Position numbers and translations under genes: made by a program. Source: Methanolinea sp. (GTDB lineage: Archaea > Halobacteriota > Methanomicrobia > Methanomicrobiales > Methanospirillaceae). Taken from it: 64,000 nucleotides of DNA. Of this stretch, positions 32,946-42,135 are shown in pieces (within the stretch, counting starts at the first letter, position 1; every line of letters starts with the position of its first letter). Under the pieces are notes generated by a model that was not told the DNA's origin, did not search any database, and saw only the letters and a program-made list of their open reading frames with translations. The stretch is from contig JANIHI010000003.1 in assembly GCA_024518585.1 (NCBI GenBank), positions 62,001-126,000 on the forward strand, given 5' to 3'.

Positions 32946-33371
32946 ATGGAAGACGAGGAACTGCAGCGAATCAGGGAAAAGAAGCTTCGCGAGCTCGAAG
33001 CCCGGCTTCTCCGGAACCGCGACGGAGAACCCACCGTGCCCGTCCACGTCATCCCTGTGGACGAGGCGAACTTCCGCCCCCTCCTCTCGCAGCACCCGCG
33101 GCTTGTCATTGATTTCTGGGCGGAATGGTGTGGCCCCTGCCGCATGGTTGGGCCCATCATCGAAGACCTCTGCCAGGAGATGGCAGGGCGGGTCAGTTTC
33201 GGGAAGTGCAATACCGACCAGAACCCCCGGCTGGCCGCCCGGTTCGGGATCTCTGCAATCCCCACCATCCTCCTTTTCAGGGATGGCAGGCTGATCGACA
33301 GGATTACCGGGGCGTATCCCCGGGAGGCGCTGAAGGCGCGGATCGCACGTGCATACGGTATTTCCCCCTGA
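32946..33371 (+). CDS. Thioredoxin with N-terminal helical extension
   Basis: 141 residues from ATG 32946. An N-terminal charged helix (E-E-L-Q-R-I-R-E-K-K-L-R-E-L-E-A-R, about 3-20) precedes a classic thioredoxin fold with W-C62-G-P-C65-R-M and the cis-Pro I-P-T-I-L-L-F. The helix may give coiled-coil dimerisation or a partner site. The upstream open frame (from 32784) runs across the tRNA and is rejected. TATA-like ATATCAGTATA directly precedes the ATG. It probably reduces the peroxiredoxins or other targets; no reductase is adjacent. Confidence 0.92.
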   Translation: MEDEELQRIREKKLRELEARLLRNRDGEPTVPVHVIPVDEANFRPLLSQHPRLVIDFWAEWCGPCRMVGPIIEDLCQEMAGRVSFGKCNTDQNPRLAARFGISAIPTILLFRDGRLIDRITGAYPREALKARIARAYGISP

Positions 33372-33473
33372 TTGCCGGGATCCTATGGCGGGGAGGGGGC
33401 CGGCAGACCCATTCGCATCCAGCCTCTGTCATCACAACCATATTAATGCCCGGAGCGTCACATCACTCAGTGA

Positions 33474-34049
33474 ATGGCCAAAAACCGGATAATTGTCGCA
33501 CTCTCTGGTGCGAGTGGGATTGTCTATGGGATCCGTCTTCTCGAGGCAGCCCGCGAGCTCGGCATCGAGACAGACCTGATCATGACGGACCTGGCCGCGA
33601 AGATGATCGAGATCGAGACCTCGCTATCGCCAGAAAAGGTAACAACGCTTGCCACGAGGGTCCACGACAGCTTCGACTTTACCTCTCCCCTCGCATCAGG
33701 AGGGATTCCGCACCAGGGTATGGTGGTGATCCCCTGCAGCATGAAGACTGTCGCGGGGATTGCGAGCGGTTTTTCCGACAATCTCCTGCTTCGTGCTGCT
33801 GACTGTACCTTAAAGGAACGCCGCCCCCTCGTCCTCGTCCCCCGGGAGACCCCCCTCTCGGTCATCCACCTCCGCAACATGCTCGTGCTTGCGGAGGCGG
33901 GGGCGGTCATCCTCCCGGCATGCCCGGGGTTCTACCACCGCCCCTCGAACATCCAGGGGCTGGTCGACCACGTCGTTGGGAAGGTCTTTGATATCCTCTC
34001 GATCGAACATCGCCTCTACAGGAAATGGCGGGAAGGAGATACAGGATAA
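33474..34049 (+). CDS. ubiX: UbiX flavin prenyltransferase
   Basis: 191 residues. N-terminal I-V-A-L-S-G-A-S-G-I-V-Y-G-I-R-L-L-E-A; C-terminal P-R-E-T-P-L-S-x-I-H-L-R-N-M and P-G-F-Y-H-R-P are the UbiX/Pad1 signatures. It makes prenylated FMN from FMN and dimethylallyl phosphate for UbiD decarboxylases; no ubiD is in this window. TATA-like CATATTAA (about 33439-33446) is about 30 bases before the ATG, fitting a leaderless transcript. Confidence 0.94.
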   Translation: MAKNRIIVALSGASGIVYGIRLLEAARELGIETDLIMTDLAAKMIEIETSLSPEKVTTLATRVHDSFDFTSPLASGGIPHQGMVVIPCSMKTVAGIASGFSDNLLLRAADCTLKERRPLVLVPRETPLSVIHLRNMLVLAEAGAVILPACPGFYHRPSNIQGLVDHVVGKVFDILSIEHRLYRKWREGDTG

Positions 34050-34141
34050 CCGACCAGGGGGCAGTGCATCCGCCGTCATGTGACCGGGGCCGGGGATCTC
34101 CCCTCCCCGGTGAGAGACAGGACGAAACTCCGGGCTGATGA

Positions 34142-34645
34142 ATGGAACAGGACGAGCAGTTAAGGGGTGAGGCTCCCGGGAGATCCCGTCTCCCGTTTTT
34201 CCAGAGGCCGTTTTTTCTCTCTCTCACCATCGGCATCCCCTTCTGCACGTTCAAGTTCCTCTTTGGCATCACAGCGGTCCGTGTTGCCGGACTCCCGGGG
34301 ATTTCTCCCCTCCTCGTTCTCGGGGGAGCGGTCGTTGCCTGGGCCTTCGCTGACCTGGCCATGAATGCCGGCCGGGCAATTTTCGATCTCTTCGGCCGGG
34401 AGGCGCCCTTTGAATACTGCACGATAGCCCAGATGGGGACAATCTTTGGGATGTCCACCGTCTTCCTTGCTGTCGATACCCTCGTGACGTTCACCATCAT
34501 CTGTGCCATGCTCTGGTCAGGCTGGATCACCCTCCTTGGGACTTTCGAATCGTGGCTGTGGTATGGGGCAACCACCCTGAACCTGATTTCCCTCTCCCTC
34601 GTCTCTCTCTACGCCGAGACAAAAAGGGTCAAAGACAGGGTCTGA
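34142..34645 (+). CDS. Hypothetical four-helix membrane protein
   Basis: 167 residues, ATG 34142. After a polar 25-residue N-terminus there are about four membrane helices (around 28-48, 52-72, 92-120, 125-155) and a basic C-terminal tail (E-T-K-R-V-K-D-R-V). It contains G-R-A-I-F-D-L-F-G-R-E-A-P-F-E-Y. No family recognised. It lies alone between ubiX and a COG2426-like protein. Confidence 0.7.
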   Translation: MEQDEQLRGEAPGRSRLPFFQRPFFLSLTIGIPFCTFKFLFGITAVRVAGLPGISPLLVLGGAVVAWAFADLAMNAGRAIFDLFGREAPFEYCTIAQMGTIFGMSTVFLAVDTLVTFTIICAMLWSGWITLLGTFESWLWYGATTLNLISLSLVSLYAETKRVKDRV

Positions 34646-34855
34646 AGGATCGCCTGTCCGGGGGGCGACAGAGGCCCCGTCAGCGTCCTGGTTAAAGCAA
34701 AATCACGGGGTGGTCTTTTGGGGAGGGAAACCCGGTCCCCCCCGCCGGAGACCACACTTCAACGCGGCCCCGGAGAAGGAGGGGGTGGTTGGGCGAAAAA
34801 ATGCAGGTTGATGGCGCATTTATGTAGATTCACCGAGAGATATCAATGCACAGGT

Positions 34856-35527
34856 ATGCCATCCGGCACGGGTGAGCCTCTGTCAGCGGTCGATCACCCT
34901 CTCATGAAGGTCCTGGCCCCCTTCGCCCTGGGGACACTCTACTATGGGGTCTGTTTCCTCCTCCTCCCCCGCGACCAGGCCCTCCTCCTCGGCGGCCTTA
35001 TGGTTGCCTACGTCATCCCGCCGGCAGGAAAGGAGACGGTGATCCCCCTCGGCGTCGCGCTCGGGCTCCCTTGGTGGCTGATAGGGACATCGATTGCCCT
35101 GCTCGATGTCCTTGCCGGCCTGTTCATGGCCCTCAACTTCGAGATGGCGTTCCATATCCCGCTGCTGGGGGTATGGGTCGAGCGTTTCATGGGCCATGGC
35201 CAGGAATTCCTGTCCAACCGCCCCTGGCTCCGGAAATTCTGCTTCACGGGTGTCGTCCTCTTCGTGATGTTCCCCCTCCAGGGGACGGGAGGAATCGGGG
35301 CATCGCTCGTCGGCCGGTTACTCGGCATGTCAAAGAGGTCCGTTTTTTTTGCCATCGTCCTGGGGGCTTTCCTCGGCTGCTACCTGATCGCCCTCTCGTC
35401 GGCGTTTGTCTGGGAGATCATCGTCACCCGGCCGGCCCTCGGGGTCGCTCTCGCCCTCTCCATCCTCGGCACCCTGGGAGCAGCCTACGTGCTCTACCGG
35501 AAAAAGATGAGAAAAGCGGGGCATTAG
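34856..35527 (+). CDS. COG2426-family small multidrug export-like membrane protein
   Basis: 223 residues from ATG 34856 (MPSGTGEPLSAVDHPLMK). About six helices. A conserved loop P-P-A-G-K-E-T-V-I-P-L-G-V-A-L-G-L-P and P-L-Q-G-T-G-G-I-G-A-S-L-V-G-R-L-L-G-M are the pair of glycine/proline motifs of the COG2426 'small multidrug export' family, which resembles DedA-like half-transporters. Upstream TATA-like TTTATGTAG lies near 34820. Transport function not proven in the family. Confidence 0.8.
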   Translation: MPSGTGEPLSAVDHPLMKVLAPFALGTLYYGVCFLLLPRDQALLLGGLMVAYVIPPAGKETVIPLGVALGLPWWLIGTSIALLDVLAGLFMALNFEMAFHIPLLGVWVERFMGHGQEFLSNRPWLRKFCFTGVVLFVMFPLQGTGGIGASLVGRLLGMSKRSVFFAIVLGAFLGCYLIALSSAFVWEIIVTRPALGVALALSILGTLGAAYVLYRKKMRKAGH

Positions 35528-35645
35528 AGGAGCATCGTGCCTCCCCCACTCTTCCGGGAATGGCGGGATCCATTCGAAGATCCCCACGAGCCGGGAGGGG
35601 CCTGCACAAAATGTGTATGTCCGGGTCAGTTCCCGGAAAAAATTG

Positions 35646-37211
35646 TCAGGATGGGTTTCCTCTCCCCTGGCCCCGGGACGAGAGGTGCTGGAGGAGGAGT
35701 ACCGTGACGGCCGAGAGGGGCAACCCGATGACCAGGGGGTCGATTGCGCTCCAGGGATAGGGGAGGACGGCCTGCGTTCCCAGGAGTGCCTTTGAGACGC
35801 CAAAAACCGCCGCGTAGCGTGAATTGACGAAGAGGGCCCAGAGGGTCCAGACGAGTGCACCGACAACGAGGCTTGTTTTCGCCGCAAAGGCACTCGGCTG
35901 CCTGCAGTAAACCGCCACGGCAAAAACGGGGAGGAACGCACAGGCGCACAGGCCCATGAACATGGCGGTCGCGATGGCGATGATACTCCCCGGCATGAGG
36001 AACGCAACGACGACGCTCGCACCGATCATCACGAGGACGCCGGCCTGGTTTGCCTTGAGCGAGAGGGCACATTCCCTCCCGCGTCCCCATACATCGCAGA
36101 TGAGAGCCGTGCCCATGGCGTGAAAGAGCGAGGAGAGTGTGGACATCGCGGCCGCAAGCAGGGTTATCATGAAGAGGACCGTGAACCAGTCAGGTGTTGC
36201 GAGATTGATGAAGAGGGGGATGATCGAGTCTACGTTTCCCCCGGCAGCCGTGATGGCGATCTTTCCCTGCGTCTCGTAGAAATACACGTTCGTGAGTGCA
36301 CCGACGGTAAATGCGACCCCGGTCATCATGAGGATGAAGGGGCCCCCGACAAGCACAGCGCGGTTGAGGGAACGGCTGTCCCTCGCTGTCATGAACCGGA
36401 CGACCAGCTGGGGCTGGGCGAGCACACCTATCCCCACGCCGAGGACGAGGGTTGTGACCAGGGTGAACCATATCGGGGATCCCAGGTCCGGCATGACCGT
36501 CCAGCCATGCATTCCCTGCTCGGCAAGCTTCGCGGGGACCAGGTTCGCCATCGCGGTGAGGGCCTCGTGAGCCCTGGTCACACCCCCGAGGATGGTATAG
36601 GTGAAGACGAGGAGGAAGGTCATCCCTGCGAGCATGATGCCACCCTGGACGGCATCGGTATACATGACCGCGATCAGGCCCCCAAAGACAACATACGCGG
36701 CGACAATAACCGCAAACCCGATCAGCGCGATACTGTATGATACCCCCAGGGTCTCCTTGATGAACTGGGCCCCTCCGATGAGAACGGCCGCGGAGTAGAG
36801 GGGCATCCCCACGATGATGACAAGGCCGGAAGCGACCTGCATGAAAGTCGACTGGTAGACTTTTCCCATGAGGTCCGGGAAGGTTATGGCCTTCAGCCGG
36901 TGGCCAACCTCCCGGGTCTTTTTCCCGAAGATGACGAATGCGAGCAGGACGCCCACCCCGATGTTGAAGACGGTCAGCCAAATCAGGCCCATACCGAGGT
37001 TCGCCGCCTGGCCACCAAATCCCACGATGGCCGAGGTGCTGATGAAAGTTGCGCCGTAGGAGAGGGCAATGACGACCGGGTGGGCGTTTCGCCCGGCGAC
37101 AAGGTAGTCCTCTGCCTCGCGAGTCTTTTTGTACCCGATGTACCCGAGTGCCAGGATGACCGCGAGGTAGATGACGGTGACGAGGGCGATCCAAAAGAGG
37201 CTTGCTGCCAT
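35646..37211 (-). CDS. Sodium:solute symporter (SSS family)
   Basis: 521 residues, about thirteen membrane segments. The start A-L-G-Y-I-G-Y-K-K-T-R-E-A-E-D-Y-L-V-A-G-R is the SSS signature, followed by Y-G-A-T-F-I-S-T-S-A-I-V-G-F-G-G-Q-A, the Na+/substrate site, and L-A-A-A-M-S-T-L-S-S-L-F-H-A-M-G-T-A. Related proteins carry acetate, pantothenate or proline; substrate here unknown. The gene starts three bases after a 36-residue partner, an arrangement typical of this archaeal SSS group. Confidence 0.91.
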   Translation of the reverse strand: MAASLFWIALVTVIYLAVILALGYIGYKKTREAEDYLVAGRNAHPVVIALSYGATFISTSAIVGFGGQAANLGMGLIWLTVFNIGVGVLLAFVIFGKKTREVGHRLKAITFPDLMGKVYQSTFMQVASGLVIIVGMPLYSAAVLIGGAQFIKETLGVSYSIALIGFAVIVAAYVVFGGLIAVMYTDAVQGGIMLAGMTFLLVFTYTILGGVTRAHEALTAMANLVPAKLAEQGMHGWTVMPDLGSPIWFTLVTTLVLGVGIGVLAQPQLVVRFMTARDSRSLNRAVLVGGPFILMMTGVAFTVGALTNVYFYETQGKIAITAAGGNVDSIIPLFINLATPDWFTVLFMITLLAAAMSTLSSLFHAMGTALICDVWGRGRECALSLKANQAGVLVMIGASVVVAFLMPGSIIAIATAMFMGLCACAFLPVFAVAVYCRQPSAFAAKTSLVVGALVWTLWALFVNSRYAAVFGVSKALLGTQAVLPYPWSAIDPLVIGLPLSAVTVLLLQHLSSRGQGRGNPS

Positions 37212-37214
37212 TCC

Positions 37215-37325
37215 TCACTCACCACCCTTGTTCCAGTTGAGGTATCCATAGACGACACAGGCAAAAGCAAGGGCTATGCAGAGCATGTACGCGATCCAGA
37301 TTTGAGGGTCAGGAATTCCGAGCAT
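37215..37325 (-). CDS. Symporter small accessory protein
   Basis: 36 residues, ATG 37325, with GGAGGT eight bases upstream: M-L-G-I-P-D-P-Q-I-W-I-A-Y then a single helix and the tail Y-G-Y-L-N-W-N-K-G-G-E. It matches a known family of tiny proteins encoded directly before SSS symporters, probably a stabilising or regulatory subunit. The stop is three bases from the symporter ATG, so they are translated from one mRNA. It is below most length cut-offs. Confidence 0.87.
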   Translation of the reverse strand: MLGIPDPQIWIAYMLCIALAFACVVYGYLNWNKGGE

Positions 37326-37365
37326 GAGAGAAACCTCCGGTAAACTCCAGGATTGATGCCAGTAC

Positions 37366-37395
37366 AGGGGAACCAGAAAAATTGCCTGGTCCCCT
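37366..37395 (-). promoter_or_regulatory. Leader hairpin upstream of the symporter operon
   Basis: Inverted repeat AGGGGAACCAG (37366-37376) / CTGGTCCCCT (37386-37395): ten pairs with one bulged base and a nine-base loop. It ends about 41 bases before the small accessory protein start, in the presumed 5' leader, or at the promoter. It could be an RNA regulatory hairpin or an operator. Confidence 0.4.
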
Positions 37396-37565
37396 ACCTA
37401 AACAGGAAGAAGAATACGCCGGCGCCAGTGCGAGAAGAGACAATCACGTGCGTCGTCGTCATCCTGGTTTACCTGATCATAAGTGAAAATGGCATCCTAT
37501 TTATGGTTTTTTCTTTGTCGCAGCACAAGAGATAACCGGCGCCAGGGAAAACATGGAGGTACCCC

Positions 37566-39710
37566 ATGGCATCCCCGGTCTTTTATGGCCTGCACGAGTC
37601 CCTGCAGGACGTCATCTCCCACCGGCTGGGGTGGTCTGACCTCCGGGAGATCCAGGTCCGGTCATATGATGCAGTCAGTGCCGGCAGGGATACCCTCATC
37701 ATCGCTCCCACCGCGGGGGGAAAGACAGAAGCGGCCCTCATCCCCGTCATTGACGCTATCCTGAAAACCGGGCTGCAGGGTGTTGCATGCCTCTATATAT
37801 CTCCCTTGAAAGCCCTGATCAACGACCAGGAAGACCGGTTCTCCGCCTTCTGTGTCCCGACCGGGCTTGACCTCAGGGTCTGGCACGGGGATGTACCCCG
37901 GGGCGACCGGGCCTGGACCGACGGGGAGCCACCGCACATCCTGATGATAACACCCGAGTCTCTCGAAGTCCTCATGGGGGAGAGGCAGCTTGCACGGGAC
38001 CTCTCCCGTGTCCGCTTCATCATCGTGGACGAGCTCCATTCCTTCGTCGAGTCTGAGAGGGGAGTCCACCTGAAAGTCCTCCTCGACAGGCTCGCCGCCA
38101 CGGCCAGGTCCCCCGTCCAGCGGATTGGACTCTCGGCAACGGTGGGAAACCCGGAACAGGTCCTCGACTGGCTTTTGAGACCCGGGGGGGAAAAAGAGCT
38201 CGTTTCTGTGGCGCAACCCACACGGGAAAAGAGGTTCTCGTTCCACGTGGAGGAAGACTGGTCGGGGCGGGTAAAGGCAGTGTCCCGCCTCGTTGCCGCC
38301 AGGAAAGCGCTCGTTTTTGTCAACAGCCGGGGCGAGGCAGAGGAGCTGGGCCGGGCACTCCGTGGCCGCGTCAGGTCGCTCTTCGTCCACCACTCATCCC
38401 TCTCGCCGCAGATGAGGCGGGAGGCCGAGGAGTCCCTTGCCGGGCAGGACAGTGCCTGCATCATCTGCACGAGCACGCTGGAACTCGGGATCGATATCGG
38501 CGACCTTGACGTTGTGGTCCAGGTCGGAGCACCGGTCTCGGTCTCCTCCTTTCTCCAGCGGATGGGCCGGAGCGGCCGGAGGGGCAGCTCGCCGTACATG
38601 GCGTTTGTCCTCCCGTCCTCCCTCGACCTCCTCGTGTGTGCTGGCGTCATCGAGAGCGCACGGAAAAAGGTAGTCGAGCCACTCGTGCCGATGAAAAGGC
38701 CCTACAACGTCCTTGTCCAGCAGGTCCTGCTCGGGCTCGTGCGCCACAGGAGGGTCACGGTAAGAAGGCTCTTACGGGAGATCGGGGCCCTCTCAGTCTT
38801 TCGGGAGTTCACCCCCGGCGTCCTGCCCCGCCTCCTCTCCTTCCTCGAGCAGGAGGAGTATTGCGTCAGGGACGGGGACTTCCTGATGCCGGGCCCGCGA
38901 TTGGAGGACCAGCTCCTGCGGGGACAGGGAAAGGACCTCTACTCGGTTATCCAGGGCGGGGGTGAAGTGCGGGCAGTCACGCCCGAGGGAGAATCCGTCG
39001 GCCGCCTCGACGCCCGGTTCCTGGCAGGCAGGGGAAGGGAGAGCTTTTCCCTCGGGGGAAAAGACTGGACACTTGTCAAGAGGGACGACCACCACGACCT
39101 CGTGGTCGTGGTACCGGGGGAAGGCGCGACAGGCAGAGCGTTCTGGACCGGTGGAAAGGCCGGGTTCTCGGCAGAGGTGTGCGCAGCTGTCCAGCGGGTC
39201 CTCTCGCGGGGGCGGACGCTGCTTCCCCTCGCCCCCCCCGAGGAAGAAAGGCTCTCCTCCTGCATCGCAGCATTCCCTCCCCTGCACGCACGCGGTATCC
39301 ATGTCCTTGAGACCCGGGGGAAGCGTAATGTCGATGTCATCGTTTTCTCGTTCCTGTCACGGGAGAAAAACGCCCTGCTTGCTCATCTCGTCAGGGCAGA
39401 GCTGGGGGAAAAGACCCGCGTCAGGTACGACGATTTCTCCCTCCTCTTCCCCGGTCTCGGAAAGGAAGGATCGTCAGATTCAGTCATGTCTGCCCTCCGG
39501 AAGATCCAGGCCCTCGGGGTGTCCGAGATGATGGGCATGCTCCCACCCCCCGTCCCGCAGGCATGGAAGTTCGGGATGGCACTACCACCAGACCTGCTCA
39601 AGGAAATGGCAGCCCTCGATTCATGGCATATCGAGGAGTTCATCCAGGTATTTTCGACCCTGCCGCTCTACCGGGTGCAAGGCCCCCCCGGGCAATTCCC
39701 CCTCACGTGA
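37566..39710 (+). CDS. Lhr-like DEAD/DEAH-box helicase
   Basis: 714 residues. SF2 core about 1-400: Walker A A-P-T-A-G-G-K-T-E, D-E-L-H (motif II), L-S-A-T-V-G-N (III), F-V-N-S-R (IV), T-S-T-L-E-L-G-I-D-I-G (V) and Q-R-M-G-R-S-G-R-R-G (VI). A winged-helix and beta-rich C-terminal part follows. The D-E-L/I-H and G-I-D-I-G segments point to the Lhr family, which unwinds DNA/RNA-DNA duplexes in archaeal repair. At 714 residues it is shorter than Lhr-core proteins (about 850). A TATA-like TATTTATGG is near 37498. It converges on the ABC permease with eight bases overlap. Confidence 0.9.
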   Translation: MASPVFYGLHESLQDVISHRLGWSDLREIQVRSYDAVSAGRDTLIIAPTAGGKTEAALIPVIDAILKTGLQGVACLYISPLKALINDQEDRFSAFCVPTGLDLRVWHGDVPRGDRAWTDGEPPHILMITPESLEVLMGERQLARDLSRVRFIIVDELHSFVESERGVHLKVLLDRLAATARSPVQRIGLSATVGNPEQVLDWLLRPGGEKELVSVAQPTREKRFSFHVEEDWSGRVKAVSRLVAARKALVFVNSRGEAEELGRALRGRVRSLFVHHSSLSPQMRREAEESLAGQDSACIICTSTLELGIDIGDLDVVVQVGAPVSVSSFLQRMGRSGRRGSSPYMAFVLPSSLDLLVCAGVIESARKKVVEPLVPMKRPYNVLVQQVLLGLVRHRRVTVRRLLREIGALSVFREFTPGVLPRLLSFLEQEEYCVRDGDFLMPGPRLEDQLLRGQGKDLYSVIQGGGEVRAVTPEGESVGRLDARFLAGRGRESFSLGGKDWTLVKRDDHHDLVVVVPGEGATGRAFWTGGKAGFSAEVCAAVQRVLSRGRTLLPLAPPEEERLSSCIAAFPPLHARGIHVLETRGKRNVDVIVFSFLSREKNALLAHLVRAELGEKTRVRYDDFSLLFPGLGKEGSSDSVMSALRKIQALGVSEMMGMLPPPVPQAWKFGMALPPDLLKEMAALDSWHIEEFIQVFSTLPLYRVQGPPGQFPLT

Positions 39711-40542
39711 CCACGGCCTCGTGAAACCTCCACCATGCCAGCCCGAATGTTGCGAGGGCAAAGGCAGAAAGGAAACCCAGTGAAACGGCGAGGTCTTCCG
39801 GGGACGTCACGTACCGGACGCCGATGACCTGGAAGTCGGGCCCGATAGCAAAGTAACGGACGCCGTTGACCAGGTGTGTGAGGGGATTTCCCCATGACAG
39901 TTCCTGGAGGACAGGGGGAAAAGCGCTTATCGGGTAGAGAGCGTTGCTCACGAAGAAGAGCGGGAGGGAAAGGAGGGTGATGATACCCTGGAGGCCTTCG
40001 GGGCTCTCGAGTGACACGGCTATTGCGGAGGAGAGGAACACGAAACCCAGGGAGAAGACCCCACAGAAGAGGAGGACTCCGAGGAACGCCAGGACAGCCT
40101 GGCCGGGGGAGTAACCCGGGAAGAACCCGACACCGATGAGGAGACCAAAGGCCGTGATGATGAGGACCTGGATGAAGGACTTCGTCATCCCCGAGAGGGC
40201 GATCCCGATGATGATATGCTCACGGGGCAGGGGACTTGCCATCACTTCCCGCATCATCCCCCAGTTCTTGTCAAAGAGGATCACGATCCCCCCAAAGAGG
40301 CTCGTAAAGAGCGTGGTCAGCGCAATGACACCTGCCGCCATGAAAGTGAGGTACCCGACCACGGTTACGCCCGGGATAGCCGGCAGTCCGGCAGAGAGGC
40401 GGGAGAAGTTTGCTGACATCGCAATCCCGAAGAATGCGAGCCAGAGCGCCGGCTGGACAAGGGAAGAGAAGAGGAGTGTCTTGAACCGGACAAACCGCAG
40501 CATGTCACGCCAGTAGATGGTCAGAAATCCCGTCCCGTTCAT
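39703..40542 (-). CDS. ABC-2 type exporter permease
   Basis: 279 residues from ATG 40542 (MNGTGFLTIYWRDMLRFVRFK). Six membrane segments and the ABC2 loop S-P-L-P-R-E-H-I-I-I-G-I-A near the middle, with F-F-V-S-N-A-L-Y-P-I-S near the end. It belongs to the DrrB/NodJ-type permease family. Only four bases separate it from the ATPase gene, so they form one exporter. Cargo unknown (drug, lipid or polysaccharide types are known). Confidence 0.9.
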   Translation of the reverse strand: MNGTGFLTIYWRDMLRFVRFKTLLFSSLVQPALWLAFFGIAMSANFSRLSAGLPAIPGVTVVGYLTFMAAGVIALTTLFTSLFGGIVILFDKNWGMMREVMASPLPREHIIIGIALSGMTKSFIQVLIITAFGLLIGVGFFPGYSPGQAVLAFLGVLLFCGVFSLGFVFLSSAIAVSLESPEGLQGIITLLSLPLFFVSNALYPISAFPPVLQELSWGNPLTHLVNGVRYFAIGPDFQVIGVRYVTSPEDLAVSLGFLSAFALATFGLAWWRFHEAVVT

Positions 40543-40546
40543 GCCA

Positions 40547-41473
40547 TCACCTCCCCACCGGGTGAATGGCCGCACGTTTTTCATTCCCGACACCCCCGTC
40601 CCGGAGGTCGCGCCCGGTGTAATAGAGAAAGACATCCTCGAGCGAGGGTTTCTTGAGGTTCACGGTCTGGACACGGATCCCGGCACCCTGGAGGTCAGCC
40701 ATGAGGGCCGGGAGGAGGTGTGTGCCGTCTTCCCGGACCATGGCAAGGAGCCCGTGGGCCTTGCCCTGGACACTTTCCACGCCGGGAGCCTTTGAAAGGA
40801 CCTCTCCTGCACGGGTATCGTCACTTGTCTCGAGGTAGATGAGGTCCTGTCCCAGGCGGTTCTTGAGCTCCCAGCCCTCACCTGTCACGATGATTCTCCC
40901 CCTGTCCATGATACTGATCCTGTTGCTCAGCCTGTCGGCCTCGTCCATGTAGTGTGTGGTCAGAACGATCGTCGTCCCTTCCCGGTTGACATTCCTGATG
41001 TAGTCCCAGATCTTCCGCCGGGTCTGGGGGTCAAGCCCGATTGTCGGCTCGTCCAGGAAGAGGATACGGGGCCGTGTCATGAGCCCCCGCGCTATCTCGA
41101 GGCGCCGTTTCATACCGCCCGAGAGGTGTTTTGTCAGGGTATCGGCCCATTCGTCCAGTTCGACGAGGGAGAGGAGCTCGCCTGTCCGGGACTGCCTCTC
41201 CCTCTTATCCATCCTGTAGAGCCTTCCATGGAAGTCGAGGATCTCCCTGCAGGTCATGTCCCGGTCCAGTGTCACCTCCTGGAACACGATCCCGATGGAC
41301 CTGCGGACGCAGGCTGGCTGTGTCGCAAGGTCACAACCGGCAAGTGTCACGTGCCCTTCCTGGAGGGGGAGGAGCGTGGTCAGGACGTTGATGACGGTAC
41401 TCTTGCCCGCACCATTGGGTCCAAGGAGCGAGAAGACCTCCCCATCAACGACGTGGAACGAGACTCCATCCAC
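40547..41473 (-). CDS. ABC exporter ATPase (DrrA-like)
   Basis: Walker A G-P-N-G-A-G-K-S-T, signature L-S-G-G-M-K-R-R-L, Walker B I-L-F-L-D-E-P-T-I-G-L-D and switch T-T-H-Y. A C-terminal 80-residue accessory domain follows, ending in L-K-K-P-S-L-E-D-V-F. Coordinates use the first GTG (308 residues). The frame continues upstream as V-S-G-L-R-H-R-Y-G-D-Y-T-A-V, which is the normal first strand and A-loop Tyr of an ABC ATPase, so the real start is upstream. No ATG/GTG/TTG exists there; candidates are CTG 41539 (with GAGG four bases before), ATA 41530 and ATT 41518. It lies between an Isf gene and its permease. Confidence 0.92.
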   Translation of the reverse strand: MDGVSFHVVDGEVFSLLGPNGAGKSTVINVLTTLLPLQEGHVTLAGCDLATQPACVRRSIGIVFQEVTLDRDMTCREILDFHGRLYRMDKRERQSRTGELLSLVELDEWADTLTKHLSGGMKRRLEIARGLMTRPRILFLDEPTIGLDPQTRRKIWDYIRNVNREGTTIVLTTHYMDEADRLSNRISIMDRGRIIVTGEGWELKNRLGQDLIYLETSDDTRAGEVLSKAPGVESVQGKAHGLLAMVREDGTHLLPALMADLQGAGIRVQTVNLKKPSLEDVFLYYTGRDLRDGGVGNEKRAAIHPVGR

Positions 41474-41571
41474 TGCAGTGTAATCCCCGTACCGGTGGCG
41501 GAGGCCGCTGACGACAATGACAGGGTCTATCTCCTTCAGATATCCTCACACTCCGGTTCCACGTGTTTTCT

Positions 41572-42135
41572 TCATGATATCTTCTTGATCAGACGTGCAA
41601 CATTCTCTGCAAACACCCTGACTGTGTTCATCCCCTCGACGTCCTTCCAGACTTCCCCGGGGTCCCGGCCGAAAACAATGTTCCAGTAGGTGGAGCCAGG
41701 AACAATCATGTTGTTGATGAGGAAGAACATGAGCATCTCCTGGATGGTGGCGGTGTGGCCCCCCCGGCGGGCCACCGCGATCGGCCCCCCGACCTTCCAC
41801 GAGAGGAACCGGTCGGTGGAACGGGAGACCATCCCGATCCTCTGGAGGGCTGCCATCACGTCCCCGCGGGCCGTCCCAAAGTAGACAGGGGATGCCACGA
41901 TGAATCCCTCGGCATCGCGGACGCTCTCGATGATCCTGGAAAGCCCGTCATCAAGGACACAGGTCCCCTCCTTTGCACACCTGTTGCACGCCGTGCAGGA
42001 CTCAATTTTCATCCCCGCAAGCGAGATGATCTCTGTCTCCAGTCCCTGTTCCTGGATGACCCTTGCGCATTCCTCCACGACCTGGATCGTATTTCCCCCT
42101 GGTCGCGGGCTCCCCGAAAGCAGTACGACTTTCAC
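41572..42135 (-). CDS. Iron-sulfur flavoprotein (Isf family)
   Basis: 187 residues; GTG start at 42135 with GGAG eight bases upstream. FMN loop G-S-P-R-P-G-G-N-T at about 8-16 and a complete C47-x2-C50-x2-C53-x5-C59 cluster motif. Compared with the 13.6-14.9 kb pair it lacks about 15 residues near the C-terminus and has A-R-R-G-G-H-T-A-T. Likely FMN/4Fe-4S homodimer. It lies 98 bases before the ABC ATPase, possibly in the same transcript. Confidence 0.88.
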   Translation of the reverse strand: MKVVLLSGSPRPGGNTIQVVEECARVIQEQGLETEIISLAGMKIESCTACNRCAKEGTCVLDDGLSRIIESVRDAEGFIVASPVYFGTARGDVMAALQRIGMVSRSTDRFLSWKVGGPIAVARRGGHTATIQEMLMFFLINNMIVPGSTYWNIVFGRDPGEVWKDVEGMNTVRVFAENVARLIKKIS

